Assembly: GCA_003008705.1 (NCBI GenBank)
Contig: PDUO01000004.1
Span: 930,001-994,000 of the forward strand
Length of the DNA: 64,000 nucleotides
Source of the DNA: Pezicula radicicola
Taxonomy: Eukaryota > Ascomycota > Leotiomycetes > Helotiales > Dermateaceae
Reading direction: 5' to 3'
A program made the translations under genes and the position numbers. The notes beneath the pieces were generated by a model. It saw only the letters and a list, made by a program, of their open reading frames with translations, made no database searches and was not told where the DNA came from. Shown in pieces: positions 37,012-48,345 of the stretch (its first letter is position 1; each line of letters starts with the position of its first letter).

Positions 37012-38280
37012 TTATGAGTGGCTGTCTGTGGATGTTGGATTGATATGTGAGAGTGGTAGTAGGATACATTTGTGCGGCATTGGCTGGAGACTTCTTGAAG
37101 ATATATGTTCCATTTATTTGTTACTTATGGTAACGTACATAGCTCTGGTAGTTTTGTTTTCTTCGGTTCTACTGTAAATATTCAAGCATAGACGCTCTGT
37201 TGTACAGTACGTCAATACAAAATTTAGAAAAACCAGGGTTTGAAATCACTGCAACCTTCTCGAAGCCAGCTATATTTTGTAAGAACAGAAGTGGTACCAT
37301 GTAGGGATACACGTTGAAGTGGCCAAGTCTCAAATACATGTTCCAACATGGGCTATCTTAATATCTTGCATAGAGCCTTACTGGGGTCGAGTTGATGCTG
37401 GTGAAGAATCCAGTCTCTAGGTTAACTTAGTAGTAACAACGAAAGTTAACTAATCTCTTTTATAATCGGCTAGAATCGTTACAAAGCTATAATACAAGGC
37501 AATTCGAATATCAAGTGATTTACCCAAGTAAACCGGGTTAGTCAAATCTGAGTTACTTAAATTTGAGTTGCTTGAATCTAAGTCACTTAAATCCATCTCT
37601 TCTATCTCAAAAGACACCCATTAAAAATAATCCCCAATAAAAGCTAATGACACCATATTTGCAGGTCACTACAACTAATACCGGACTTTTTAGTGCATAT
37701 TTTTCAACTAAGTCACAATTCACAATTGAGAAACTTGAACAAAAAAATGTTTATAGTGAGTGTTTTAAAGACAGAAGTTAAGACTCAAGGGCCAGAGATC
37801 TATACGTAAGGACTACGAATTAGTTACACGAGGATTACAATCTTCGATGCGTTAAAAAAAATGAAATATTTTTTAAGGGGGAAGGAAAGAGTTAAGCGAT
37901 ATAGTCTAAATGTATCAGCTGATGCGGAATGAGTATTCTGCAGTAGTGCTATTTTACAGTGTAAATAGCTTCTGATTTGGGGCCTTGTAACTAGAAGTAT
38001 ATATATCACCTTGCCCTTTAAAAGTACAGCTCTTATTTTATAACGTCGTACATCATATTGTCTGTAGCATCCTAATAAGCAAAAAATTGATCGAGAGAAG
38101 TAATAAAACAAAATTTCCTTACCAAGAATGAACACATCAAAACAAATAGTCACAATTCCGAAATCTGATTTCAGATACAATATGTACTCTCCATTAACCC
38201 AATATATACAATCCAAAACCCAAACCACCATTAAACAACCTCCACCTCCACCTCCACCAAAATACCCTCTAAAATTCCTC
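37012..38280. other. Intergenic between the convergent eqolisin and GH131 genes
   Basis: AT-rich with no supportable gene. It contains the degenerate tandem cluster at 37525-37595. Near 38225-38260 is a CCACCTCCACCTCCACC triplet-like run in the 3' flank of the GH131 gene. Confidence 0.5.
37525..37595. repeat. Degenerate AAGTAACTTACTTGA-type tandem repeat, cluster C
   Basis: Units such as CTGAGTTACTTAAATTTGAG and TTGCTTGAATCTAAGTCAC in tandem, 12-15 bases each. Same family as the clusters near 5.9, 12.5 and 56.3 kb. Confidence 0.55.
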
Positions 38281-39582
38281 CTACAAGCACTGTGAGTAAT
38301 ACGCATTCAACACCGTACAAGTAGTTCCAGTAACACAAGTACCACTACCCGTCCACCCCTGCCCACCACACTGAGCATACTGAGCCAAAGAACCCGCACC
38401 AGCCGTACTAGTCGAAACAACCGAGCTCACAACAGAACTAGAGCTAACAACAGTACTAGTAAGTGAAGAAGTACTCGAACTAACAGCAGCAGAACCACCA
38501 GGACTAGCAACAGTCGTAGTCAAGCTTCCACTCTCAACATAAACACCACTGAAGTAAAAATCTTCCGTTGTATCAGATTGACCCGAGACTGGTAGCTCGA
38601 GGACACCTAGATGCCAATCTGCGCCGTTGGAAGAGGCGGAGACGGAGACGGCGGGGACGGTTAGGGTTAGGTCGTCTGAACCGGTGGAATGGTAGAATGC
38701 TACTGATCCAGATGAGAAGTTCTGTTTATTGTTAGGACTCCTACTTTAAGTCTAATTATAATATTGTATAACTAGGAAAGGAGAATAAGCGAGATAAAGA
38801 AAGGGACATACGATTTCATACGCAACATTATGCCAAACTGAAGCTGTCCAATTTGTACTCCATTGAGTACTTCCAGAGATATCCCATCTGAGTAAGGGAT
38901 CAGAACTAGATGATTAAAGCCCAGTCAGTCTACATATCTCACAAAGTCTTGCGGAGGTAAGCGAGCAACGAACGGGAAGAAACAATATGGTACTTACGTC
39001 CCACTTTCACCTGAAATCCATCCACTCTTCAACTCAGTGAAATGGCTCTCAAAGAAAGCAATTTGATGCTCCCTATAAATACTAGGTGCATTGGTATCTT
39101 CTCGCTTGATACTAAAATGATAGTAAACAGTCCCAGAATTGATCGCAGCTGTCGTTTGCGGAATCTATTTTTAAGACACTATCTCAGCCTAAGTTCCTCA
39201 CTCTTGCATCGTGCCTAACTTACCAATTCAGTTCGACGCATCGTTTGCCCATTCCAGTACGAGGTACTATCCAGAGTAATCTTGACTCCTTGTGTGCTGC
39301 CCGTGTCGGCTGGGTTCTTATAATCCGGTGAGAGGTTGACATATGATGTGATATTTTCTGAGCCGTGCTACACTCGATTGTCAGTTAATTGCGAGTGGCT
39401 TTAACTAGGAGGTTGTGAAAGCCTAGGTTTACAATGTAGTATTGGTAAGGACCAACTTGGTTACTCCAGGACCAGGTGAGGAGGTCAGCACTGGATGATA
39501 GGTCATTGAAGCGGCCATCCCAAAGAATTGTACTGGTAGCCGTGCTAGCCAGAGCCACGATGGTTGCCAAGAAGAACTGCAT
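38281..39582 (-). CDS. Secreted GH131 beta-glucanase with C-terminal CBM1
   Basis: Exons 39582..39433, 39367..39224, 39164..38998, 38905..38812 and 38721..38281 give 331 residues. Four introns of 65, 59, 92 and 90 bp are all GT-AG and all phases fit. The ATG at 39582 begins a signal peptide ([18 protein letters not shown]). The GH131 domain follows: [48 protein letters not shown] and [19 protein letters not shown] Ser/Thr/Val linker leads to a C-terminal carbohydrate-binding module, [15 protein letters not shown]...YYSQCL, with four cysteines and the aromatic residues that stack on cellulose. GH131 enzymes cleave beta-1,3/1,6- and beta-1,4-glucans (family knowledge). The role is plant or fungal cell-wall breakdown outside the cell. 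Confidence 0.92.
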
Positions 39583-41230
39583 TTGGAAAGACAAGAGATA
39601 ATCAGCTGTGAAACAACGAAAGAGAATGGCGGGTACTTGGATAGGAGATAAGAGAGATGAAGAATCCCATGGGATTCTTCTGAATACTTAACTCAACTTC
39701 TAATGGTATAATAGTGTAGGTACCGGAAGGAAATGCAAAAGCTTCCAAAGTGCCATCAACTAACAGCCTGGTCATCTGGACAAAGTTCGAAGCCACATTA
39801 CTGATTACCGCAATTCCTGCCTTTTATAATAAAGATCATATAGAGAAGCTTCTCTGATTTGACCAAAATATTTCCCTTGACTTTAACCGTCAGGATACAT
39901 CAAAGAAATCTCACGCAGAGACTTTACTTGGCGAGGAAGATCCTGGCCCTAGGCCCATGTCGTGCAAAGTACGGATGAACTCTAGCCTTCATATACGTCC
40001 GTTTACTTTACCGTTTACTCAGGAAAATTGACTCTGGCCCTTGTACATGGCAACTTCTTCCTAGTAATTGAGTACTAGGAGTTGCATCCCAATATTAGCC
40101 TCATTGAACCAAAACTCCCTTTGATCACACTCCTTCCTTACAAACGGCCCGTCTAACCGACATTCCACCCATGAGGCCATGAACCGGAAAACGAGAAGTC
40201 ATCGTGCCGGAAATAGATTATGGGGATAAACTACCGTCTGCAGATAAACAATTGTCCGTTTCAAACAGATCAACCGGTACTGCAGTCCAAGAGCCGGGCT
40301 ACGTGTAGTCCATACGTAATGCAGGGTCAGGATTGCGAGTAGTCTTGGTGGGAATAAAAAAAAGTGTTTCCTGAATCAGATAGATTACAGTAGTTGCTGC
40401 GCCACAAGGTGGCTAAGTGAACAAGGGATGATGAACAAGAGATGAACTTAAGCCAACATCTTATGGAATAGTGAATAGACTTAATACTGTAATGGCATTG
40501 GCTCTTATCACTTATCGTAAATAATAGGATGGAATTAAGAGCCATAGTACGGATTCTTCAATACCTAATTATTTCCATTATTGTTCCCAGTGCTGGCGAG
40601 TGAAAGCGTGAGCAACGACCAACTTGATTTTACTTCAACCAAACTAGTCGCTGAGATGTTAACTTTTCAACGCAACGGCGTCTTCTTATTATGCCTGTTA
40701 TTGAATCGGCACTTGATTGCTCTGCATGAGATAGAACAGTAAAACTATTTGACTGAGGTTCAAAACCCAGATTGTATTGCACTACCACTAGGGTAAGAAA
40801 CCACCGTGAGGCGCTAACTGTGCTGCTGTATGTAATACTAAAGAAAACATCGCAAAGGATTTTTATGGTAGCCCGCCACCCATCCAAACTCCGCAAAGCC
40901 ATGTCATGCATCCCATCCATCGTAATGTATCAACCCATCAATTCATCTTATCCGTTTGACGAAAAACGCCGTCCCTATACATCCCACTCTCTCCCATATG
41001 TTTAGTCCATCCTTTCAATTAACCAATAAATAAGGTAATTACAAAGATGAAAAGACCGAACAGCTTCATTGTCCGCTCTTCGGAGAGAAGCAGAGAGAAA
41101 AGGACCAAAAGTGGCGGTGGGTATTATCCGAAAATATGTTTGCCAGAAAGTCAATCTGACGTAAATATGTTTTGTGTAGTAAGTATCTGTACAAGAAAAA
41201 AACTTCTGATTAAAGTTGTCCGACCACCAG
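39583..41230. other. Intergenic: promoter of GH131 and 3' flank of the nuclear regulator
   Basis: A TATAAAA on minus at 39822-39828 is 240 bases from the GH131 ATG. An upstream ATG at 39796 (minus) opens a 64-codon frame inside the presumed leader, so a uORF or leader intron is possible. No other gene is seen. Confidence 0.45.
39822..39828 (-). promoter_or_regulatory. TATA box of the GH131 gene
   Basis: TATAAAA on minus, 240 bases before the start codon. The distance implies a long leader of roughly 200 bases. Confidence 0.45.
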
Positions 41231-43805
41231 TTATCGTCTGTAGACGTTCTGGTTCGGATATTGAGAGTATCCCTGGGGAATTTGGGAGGACATTTGCTGA
41301 GCATGGTGGCCAAAGTGCTGTTGGGGGATCATAGGAGTACTCTGGTGTCTAGAGTGTCCGGATCCTGACATTGGGCGCATTGTGCGTTGCTCGGCATATG
41401 GGTGTTGACGAACGGGGCTTTGGTATCGGGGTTGCTGGTGCTGAGGCTGAGGTGGAGGGTATGAGTAGCCGTTGGGTTGCTCTTGTGCACGATGAACCAT
41501 TGAGGCTTGAGGGTTCTGGTAATTTGAGCTCATGCCGTAGCCAGATGGAGGTGCCTGACCATAACCCATAGGAGCGCGCTGGAAGGAGCCCATGTCAGAT
41601 TGAGATCTCTGGTGCATTGGGCGCTTTGCAGCATGAACGTCCTCGTTGTTGGTCTCAAGGTGGGCGGCCATTGATGGAGCGTGTAATCTCTGAGCAGTAG
41701 GTGCTGGCAACGGCGCACGTGAATAGGCTTGAGAGGGCGAGTGCGAGTAGTAAGCAGCTCGTCCCTGTGACTCGCGATAGTCCATTTCATCGGCTTGGTG
41801 CTCTTCAATATTGGCAAAAACAGGGCGATGAGGAAGGTTTTGAAGTCGTCTGCCTGCCTCAATGGCGCGGTCTGGCATTCTGGATCGCTGAAATTGCATC
41901 ATTCCTGGCTCGGGAGGAAAGTCCATCATGTCATTTGGGCGACGACGCTTCTGGACAGGAGGAGAGGTCTGGTACATTTCGTTGGGAACCCAGTTATTTT
42001 GTGGGAGACTCGGGCGTCGACCTTGTGTCGGCTGAGGATAGTATGTTGGCTTCATGACACCCAAGGACTGCGACCGCTTGTGGCTACCAGTGAAAGCTTT
42101 GCGTTTGGCATAACCCTTGGGTGACTTGGGCTCCTCTTGGTCGACGACAATGTTTGGAAGAATTTCAATATCAGGAAAGCAAGGCAGCTCGTCTCTGAAG
42201 ATAGCACTCGAGAGTTGGCGGAAGATTGTCAAGATTGCGTCTGTTTGGTAGCCTTTTCCACAATCATCCAGTAGCCACTGTGGTACCGCAGTTTGACAAG
42301 ATGATGAATTGCCTTGGGCACCAGCACCATTCTCGCCATCGTCACTATCATTGCCATCAAATGCTGGCGCACGTCGCTTTCTGTTTCCACCGGCTAGTTC
42401 ATCTAGTCGCTTCTGCTCTCGCTTGCGAACTGCGAGACCCCAGTCTTGCACAACGCCTGGTTCGCCCCGTCGCTTGTTCTCTTCGCTCCACTCATGAACG
42501 CGTTGGATTTGGAGCTCGACGAGATCACACTGTAATTTGGCATACTCCTTTGGATTACGGTAACGACTACGTTGGTAGTGTTTCCTACAGTAGTGAACCC
42601 AGACATGTTGTGGAATGAGACGAGTACACATCTTATTGCGGCCGAAGATATGGGAGATTGCCTTCCGTGGCTGAGATCCAGTGTCGCAATTTGCAATGTA
42701 CATGCAAACGATGGGTTGTGACTCAAGGTCGGCGGTTGTCGCAGGTGGAGTATCAGGTGGAATGGTGTATCGGATAGGGCCTGCAGGAGATTGATGATCA
42801 GGATGATGTGAAGGTGGTGGGGTCGGTTCTGCGGTCGCTCCAAATGAAGCTGAACCACGTCTTGCGAAGTCGGTGACCATGTTGGGAGGAAAGTCAGGAG
42901 CGGAAACTGCTCGCTTGTGCCGTGAATGGCCTCCAGTGTATGCAGAGTGTCCTTGATGTTCAAGCGGAGCGCTCAAATACATGGAGCTTCTGAAGAAGTG
43001 TTAGCTCGCAAAAAAAAAAAAAAAAAAAAAACAAGATGTACAAATTCACTTACTGTTGGGCCTGATCCGGGCTCGAGACATCTCCGGTATTCAACTTGAG
43101 AGAAGGGACAGATGCGCGCTTGATCAGGATAGCATCGCTGGGCGAGCCAGGTCGTGGACATGATTCGACGAATCCAATCATTCCATGAGCAGCCTCGTCC
43201 ATCGGCGAAATGTTCGTTGTAGCCATGGCGTCGGTTGTCTCCTGCATTGGAGAGACTGGATCTTGCTCCTCTCTACTTTGTCTTCGTTCGGCTGCCACTG
43301 CGAGAGTCTCCAGAGACCCTGTTGGGGACAGACTCGAACGTACTTGGTTCTCAATTCCCATTGAATCAGTTGACAGCTTCGGCGAGCCGAATGTTTGAGG
43401 TTGAGGAGTTGTTCTTCTCGAGTCTTCGGGTATCTTGTCGTTAACTAGATGATTGCTAGCTACTGTTGACATCGACGAGAATCTTGAATGTGTTGTGGAA
43501 TGATGTGATGAGGTTGTTGTAAAGGAAGAGAGACTGCTTCGGCTGTCCGAGAATTTATGCTTCGGAGAAGCTGGACTATCGAGTGAATTTTCACGGCGTG
43601 AATTGTCCTTCGGTGAATCAATCTCATCGCAAGGCTGAGCGGCAGACGAGAATGTCGACGATAATGTGTTGATAGGTAGTGAATATCCACCGGCATCCCA
43701 AGGCGTCCGATTTCTTGGAGGCGTTGTTGACTTCTCCTTCTCTGCACCCTTCTGCTGCCCAGCAGCCAACCCGGAATTTGAATTTAACAGTGCTGTCACG
43801 TCCAT
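41231..43805 (-). CDS. Conserved putative nuclear regulator (ORP1-like annotation), Gln/Pro-rich C-terminus
   Basis: Exons 43805..43054 and 42989..41231 give 836 residues. The 64-bp intron (GTAAGT...TTCAG) contains a 22-base A/T homopolymer, and the CA|A split keeps phase. I chose Met 43805 (MDVTALLNSNSG) because it begins the coherent protein; an upstream in-frame start at 43853 is less likely. The N-terminal 340 residues are Ser/Thr/Pro-rich. The conserved core at residues ~342-425 has IVCMYIANCDTGSQ, SHIFGRNKMCTRLIPQHVW, VHYCRKHYQRSRYR and LQIQRVHEWSEENKRRG. Its spaced Cys/His residues could bind zinc and its basic helix DNA. The C-terminus is Gln/Pro/Tyr-rich, like an activation domain. 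Similar ascomycete proteins have been labelled 'ORP1-like', but I do not know an established function. A transcriptional role is inferred. Confidence 0.75.
43010..43031. repeat. 22-base poly(A) run inside an intron
   Basis: Twenty-two consecutive A on plus (T on minus) within the intron of the putative nuclear regulator. On the coding strand it forms a very long poly-T tract about 20 bases before the 3' splice site. Confidence 0.9.
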
Positions 43806-46232
43806 CTTTGCTGAATACAGGAATTTCCTTTGGTGTGTTTTTCTCGTTATCAAGAATTTGTCTTGCTGCCAATGTGACCGTCCTCACATCCGTAAACTTT
43901 CCTCCCTTTAACAGTGAATATCTACGACCATGAATCTTTCCTCCACTATAGTGCTTGATGTCGTTATTGTTCTTTGTCTCATGGAAGTATGTGGCCGTGG
44001 TGGTTGTTTTCAATACATGTAGTAGTAATTTGGATGTCCTGATCTTGAGTGGATATACATGTACTTGTAACTTGACGTCTCTGGTGTCGATATTAGATCC
44101 GATCAAAAAGTGAACCGTGGATGTTTTATCCGGGGAGGTTCCAGTAGTATATGAGGCCGAAATCTGTGCTGATTACTTTGGGCGTGTTTCAGAAAGCCTA
44201 AAAGATATAAATGATCTTCTTGACAGGGCCGCCTCCGCAAGGAAGGGAAACTTCGATCGGGTGGCTTTGACGAGTCTCCGTGGTTCTTGCGGCAGTGGAT
44301 CCCTTGCGACTGGTGCGGAAGGTTTATGGATGGATTGACGTGTGACAATGCATTGACCAGATCGGAAACGTTCGAAACACTTGTGGTGAAGCTTGGTGTG
44401 TCGTGCCTATCGTCTAAACATCTGACTTATCAGCCTCGCGCGGATCTTCCAATGGCCGAAAGAAACAAGCTGCAAAATGAGATAATAATGCTGGATATCA
44501 AGATCCCGTTAGCATTGAGTCCGGATGACGGGTACGGATTCTTGACGACTGTTGGATGAGACTCTTCCTTCGCAATAGGAATTGCACAGCACGATAATAT
44601 GATATATTCACCAAATATAAATGAACCTTCAGGATTCTGGTTACGCAAGCCTCCGCAGTAATAATGAGAAGAATATCGGGGCCAGAGTCGTTTCTGCTTC
44701 GAATAGAGGCCTGACGAATGAGGGGGGGAGGTCCAATAAACAAAGTGGGCAGAGAGGGAAGATCAAAAGTTTGGACGAAGCCAAGTCTCAAGGACCTGTA
44801 TGAACACGGCGTTGCACTGTAAGGCTGCCTCGGACGTGCATGAGAAACCTACCACGTTGAAATAACGGGTAGGTGAGTAGGCATCAGAAAAGCACTGCAG
44901 CTAGTAGTAGGAGAAAGAGAACAAACACGACGACAGGCGGCGAGCGACATGAAGGACTACGCAAAAAGGGAAGGGAATTTGGCGTCAACTGCTACGACAA
45001 CTATTGTTGCTACTAGTGACCTACAGACTGCTGCGGTGAGAGAGGTGCCAGACTGCCCGTAGTTTGCGTTCGAGGTTCCGCATAGCGCATTGAGTGGAAA
45101 GTTGGATTGTGCAGCCCAGTGTTTGACGTTGAGAATCCCCACACTGCTGAGAAAGCTCCATCCATGACAGGCCCACTATCGGTCGGAGCCTTGTCCATAG
45201 TACTTCCAGGGTTCATCAGGCTTAAGTTATCCGCAAGCTCCCTGTCCTCTTACCGCAGTCTTAACTTCCGTAGCCCCATTGACCCATGCATTGTGGCCGT
45301 GTGGCCCTAGTTTCGAGCATCCTTGGTGCATCGGACGATGATCTTTTTGTCTCCATCGTCTGAACCACAAGATCTCCTTCAGGGAACAGACTTATTGTGA
45401 ATCACTTCCGATACATCATACGAGTCTACCAATGCTGACACGGTGTTTCTGGAATGCGAATTTGCCATCTCTGCTGTTGCACAGCCCGGGAAGGCTTCTT
45501 TCCTCCACGGCCTCTGTCTCCTCTAGGACTGGCTTAGCTCGACTCTGCTTTTGGGGCGAGACGTTTGTTCTCAAGGCGAGCAAAAATCGAATGCGGAAGG
45601 CGTCTGTGAAGGAAATTGATGGGCTGGCGTCTGACCGTCAACTCACGGACACATGCAGCCCGCGGCAGATCAAATGCATCTGCATCGGCTCTTGGAGCTC
45701 GGTAGCGCAGACGACGTAGATTTGACCATGGAAACTGCGTGAGGTTGCTATGTTGTCTCGATATGCGTGCAGCCATGCGAAATGGAAGCCGCGTGCAGCA
45801 ATAGCCTCGTACAGGAGGAGGCAAAATATGGGCGAGGCTACTCAGGGAAGAAATGAAGGCACTGTACTGTACTATACTGTACTGCCATCGTGATTGATTG
45901 CTGGAGTGCCACCGCTTGGGGCCTTGCAAATGAATCGTCGAGCTGAAGGGCACAGTTCCGTGGCAGTGGTAGCAATTTGTTTACCTGTGACCTACAGACA
46001 GCTCATCTCGTCCCTGCTCTTCATCAGTTGGTACGGGGGGGAAGAGTTCAGTGCGTGTGTCCTCTCAGTCCTCTTAGCTGCCAGCTCATCGCTGCATATC
46101 ATGACATCTGCAGTCCGCATCGGAGGAAATTGACAACCGGCTGGGATGAGTGTCGGCAGCTGGGTCCAAGGGTTGTACTGTATCGGGGGGGGGAAGGTGG
46201 AGGGGAAGAGGAGCAGAGCAGAGGGCTGGAGG

Positions 46233-46266
46233 CACGACACGCACGATACGCACGATACGTACGATA
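46233..46266. repeat. CACGATACG short tandem repeat
   Basis: About four imperfect copies of a 9-10 base unit (CACGACACG, CACGATACG, CACGATACGTA). Confidence 0.7.
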
Positions 46267-46957
46267 GGCTATAGCCTTCGGATCTCGTGGAATCTGGGAG
46301 GGCGCTGCTGTGGTGGTGGTGCTGTGCAGTCAGGACGACGGGTAGTGAATGGTGCGGTGTGAGTGGTTGAGGATTGAAATTTTTAGGATGTGGTGCGTGC
46401 TTTTTTTCCCTTTTCGCATTCTTTTTCGGTTCTGATGGTGGTGGTTCAGCCTTTTCCCTCGTGGGGCTTGGAGGTCTGGAGAGTCGACGGGAGCCAGGAG
46501 CCAAGCGTTAAAAATGGCCCGCGAGCTCTACGATTGGCCAGCACGGCCATCCACCACGAGGCAGCGTCAACCTCCACGCGTTTCAAGATATGTCAATGCT
46601 TGGGATGGCCATGGATTGGGGGAATACAGGGATCTTGCTCAGTGCAGTAGTGCTGAATACATGCCTGCAGCGCATGTTTCAGCCGATCTTTTAGGTTGCT
46701 GTCCTCAACGGTGAGAGGCCCGCAAGGGCGCAGTCGTTCATGCCTTGTTCCTCCAGAAATCCAGAATGATATAAGCCATACTAATTCCATCCTACTGGTG
46801 TGCTACTGCACTGCGGCTACTAATCATATGAAAGTACGAAGTACGAAAGTAATACTTCTCCAACCAGGTTCCATGGTCCGTCTGGTGACAAAAAAAGACG
46901 AAAAGACGATAAATCAATCGCATCATCATCAGCCTTTCATGAGGGTGGTCCGCTTAG

Positions 46958-46990
46958 TAATAATAATAACAATAATAATAACAATAACAT
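46958..46990. repeat. TAA/AAC microsatellite
   Basis: Triplet-like run TAATAATAATAACAATAATA with interruptions, about 33 bases. Confidence 0.85.
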
Positions 46991-47092
46991 TACAACGGGC
47001 AACCACCCTTTAGACTTCAACCATTATTGCCCTATCGCGTGCTTGTCAGGCAGGCATAAGGAATGATCTCCCTCACCCGAGAGCGGGAACAA

Positions 47093-47112
47093 CCAGCCCA
47101 GCCCAGCCCAGC
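47093..47112. repeat. CCCAG pentamer repeat
   Basis: Four consecutive CCAGC/CCCAG units. Confidence 0.8.
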
Positions 47113-48063
47113 CTCGCCTGTACGGTACTGCACTGCACTACTTACTATACTACTGTATAGCCCAGCCAGGATCCATGTGTCTAACTGTCTAACTACAATC
47201 CAGCACGGGCATCCTCCCGTATTCCATAACCATCACGACGATCCCGCAATCCGTCCTGGAACTCGATGAAGCAAGCATTATCGCAACCTTTGCTCCATCA
47301 GTTTAATTTTGAGATGAGGCTGTGCTGTGTATGACACAAAAAAAGTACTTGTCTTGTCTTCCCGCTTCCTCCAGGGTATCATGATATCATGGGTATCATA
47401 GTCAGAGCGTCTGTCTCCGACCTGATACTCGAGTACCTAGAAAGTACCTTTGGTCCCATAACCTAGACTATCCTACTGGGTTATTACAAGCATGATCCGC
47501 CGTTGATCACAAGGACCTTGTTTCGTCTGGTGTTTAAAGTGACAAAGGGTCAGCATGGTCACCAATGGACGGTATCACGTGGAGATTGAAGAGACAGCAC
47601 TTGCGAGGATGAGGGGACAACTTTAATCATGATTGAGAAGAGCTAGCTGATCGATCGTGGCTGTACAGTACGGAGTAGTACATCCAAGAAATACCCTTGA
47701 ATGGAAGAGAAGGGGTGATCTGCGTTACATGGGCCGGCACTCATCCGGTGAAGAATGAACAGCTCCAGAAGTAAGACCTCCAACTATCCATTACTTAATT
47801 CAGTGGAGGATACGAAGTAGCAAGGGAGCCACTGCTTCAGATGGGACTTTGGGCCTGAGTGCCACGATCGCCATGTTTTCCATTTTCTGTTTCTGTTTCC
47901 AAGCAGAAAAAACTGGAGAGTTGCGACTTGCTGAATTTTGAGATGAGACAATAAGCTTGATCAGCCTCTTCGAAGCCAGAGAGTGCCTCGGATATCGCAT
48001 CACCTGCATTACCTGCATCACCTTTTTTTCAATTTCATCATCTGTGAGCTGAACAATGAACGA

Positions 48064-48345
48064 TGAAGACAGCAAGTCAACCGAAGTATCGATTGGTGAC
48101 GCACCATCCTATTACTCGTAAGTTTCGGACAGAGCCCTCCCTCGGATGAAGTGATGCACCAGGTGGAAATCGCATGGCCTTTTTCCGATGCTATATTATG
48201 GCAGCAAGTCAACCGAGACATCGGTCGGTTGTCAAACCCAACATCAAAATCATCTGTATTATCAATCTAGAAAGGTCTCATGTAGTGTTGGCGGCCCTCG
48301 GACGAAGTAGGTAATACGAAGTAATAATCGCATCGCAAGCCAGTA
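48064..48345. repeat. Diverged two-copy direct repeat
   Basis: Copy 1 begins at about 48065 (CAGCAAGTCAACCGAAGTATC) and copy 2 at about 48202 (CAGCAAGTCAACCGAGACATC). A second shared block, CCCT-CGGA(T/C)GAAGT followed by AATCGCAT, occurs in the same order in each. Differences are mostly C/T and A/G changes plus indels. Confidence 0.5.

Larger units (their letters stand above)
43806..48060. other. Long gene-free region upstream of the putative nuclear regulator
   Basis: No convincing gene is seen in either direction. It has ordinary base composition and many short repeats: TACTG/GTACTG runs at 45855-45885, CACGATACG repeats at 46233-46266, TAA/AAC triplets at 46958-46990 and CCCAG units at 47093-47112. 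It is probably an extended regulatory region and perhaps a long 5' leader, a pattern often seen for fungal developmental regulators. Confidence 0.45.

Noticed and set aside
41371..42618. Several plus-strand open frames opposite the putative nuclear regulator
   Set aside because: Antisense shadows of a Gln/Pro-rich coding sequence; the minus frame has conserved blocks and proper splice sites.
45992..46504. 170-codon open frame on minus
   Set aside because: Low-complexity Pro/Ser/His sequence produced by simple repeats (CACGATACG, GGTGGT). It does not look like a protein.
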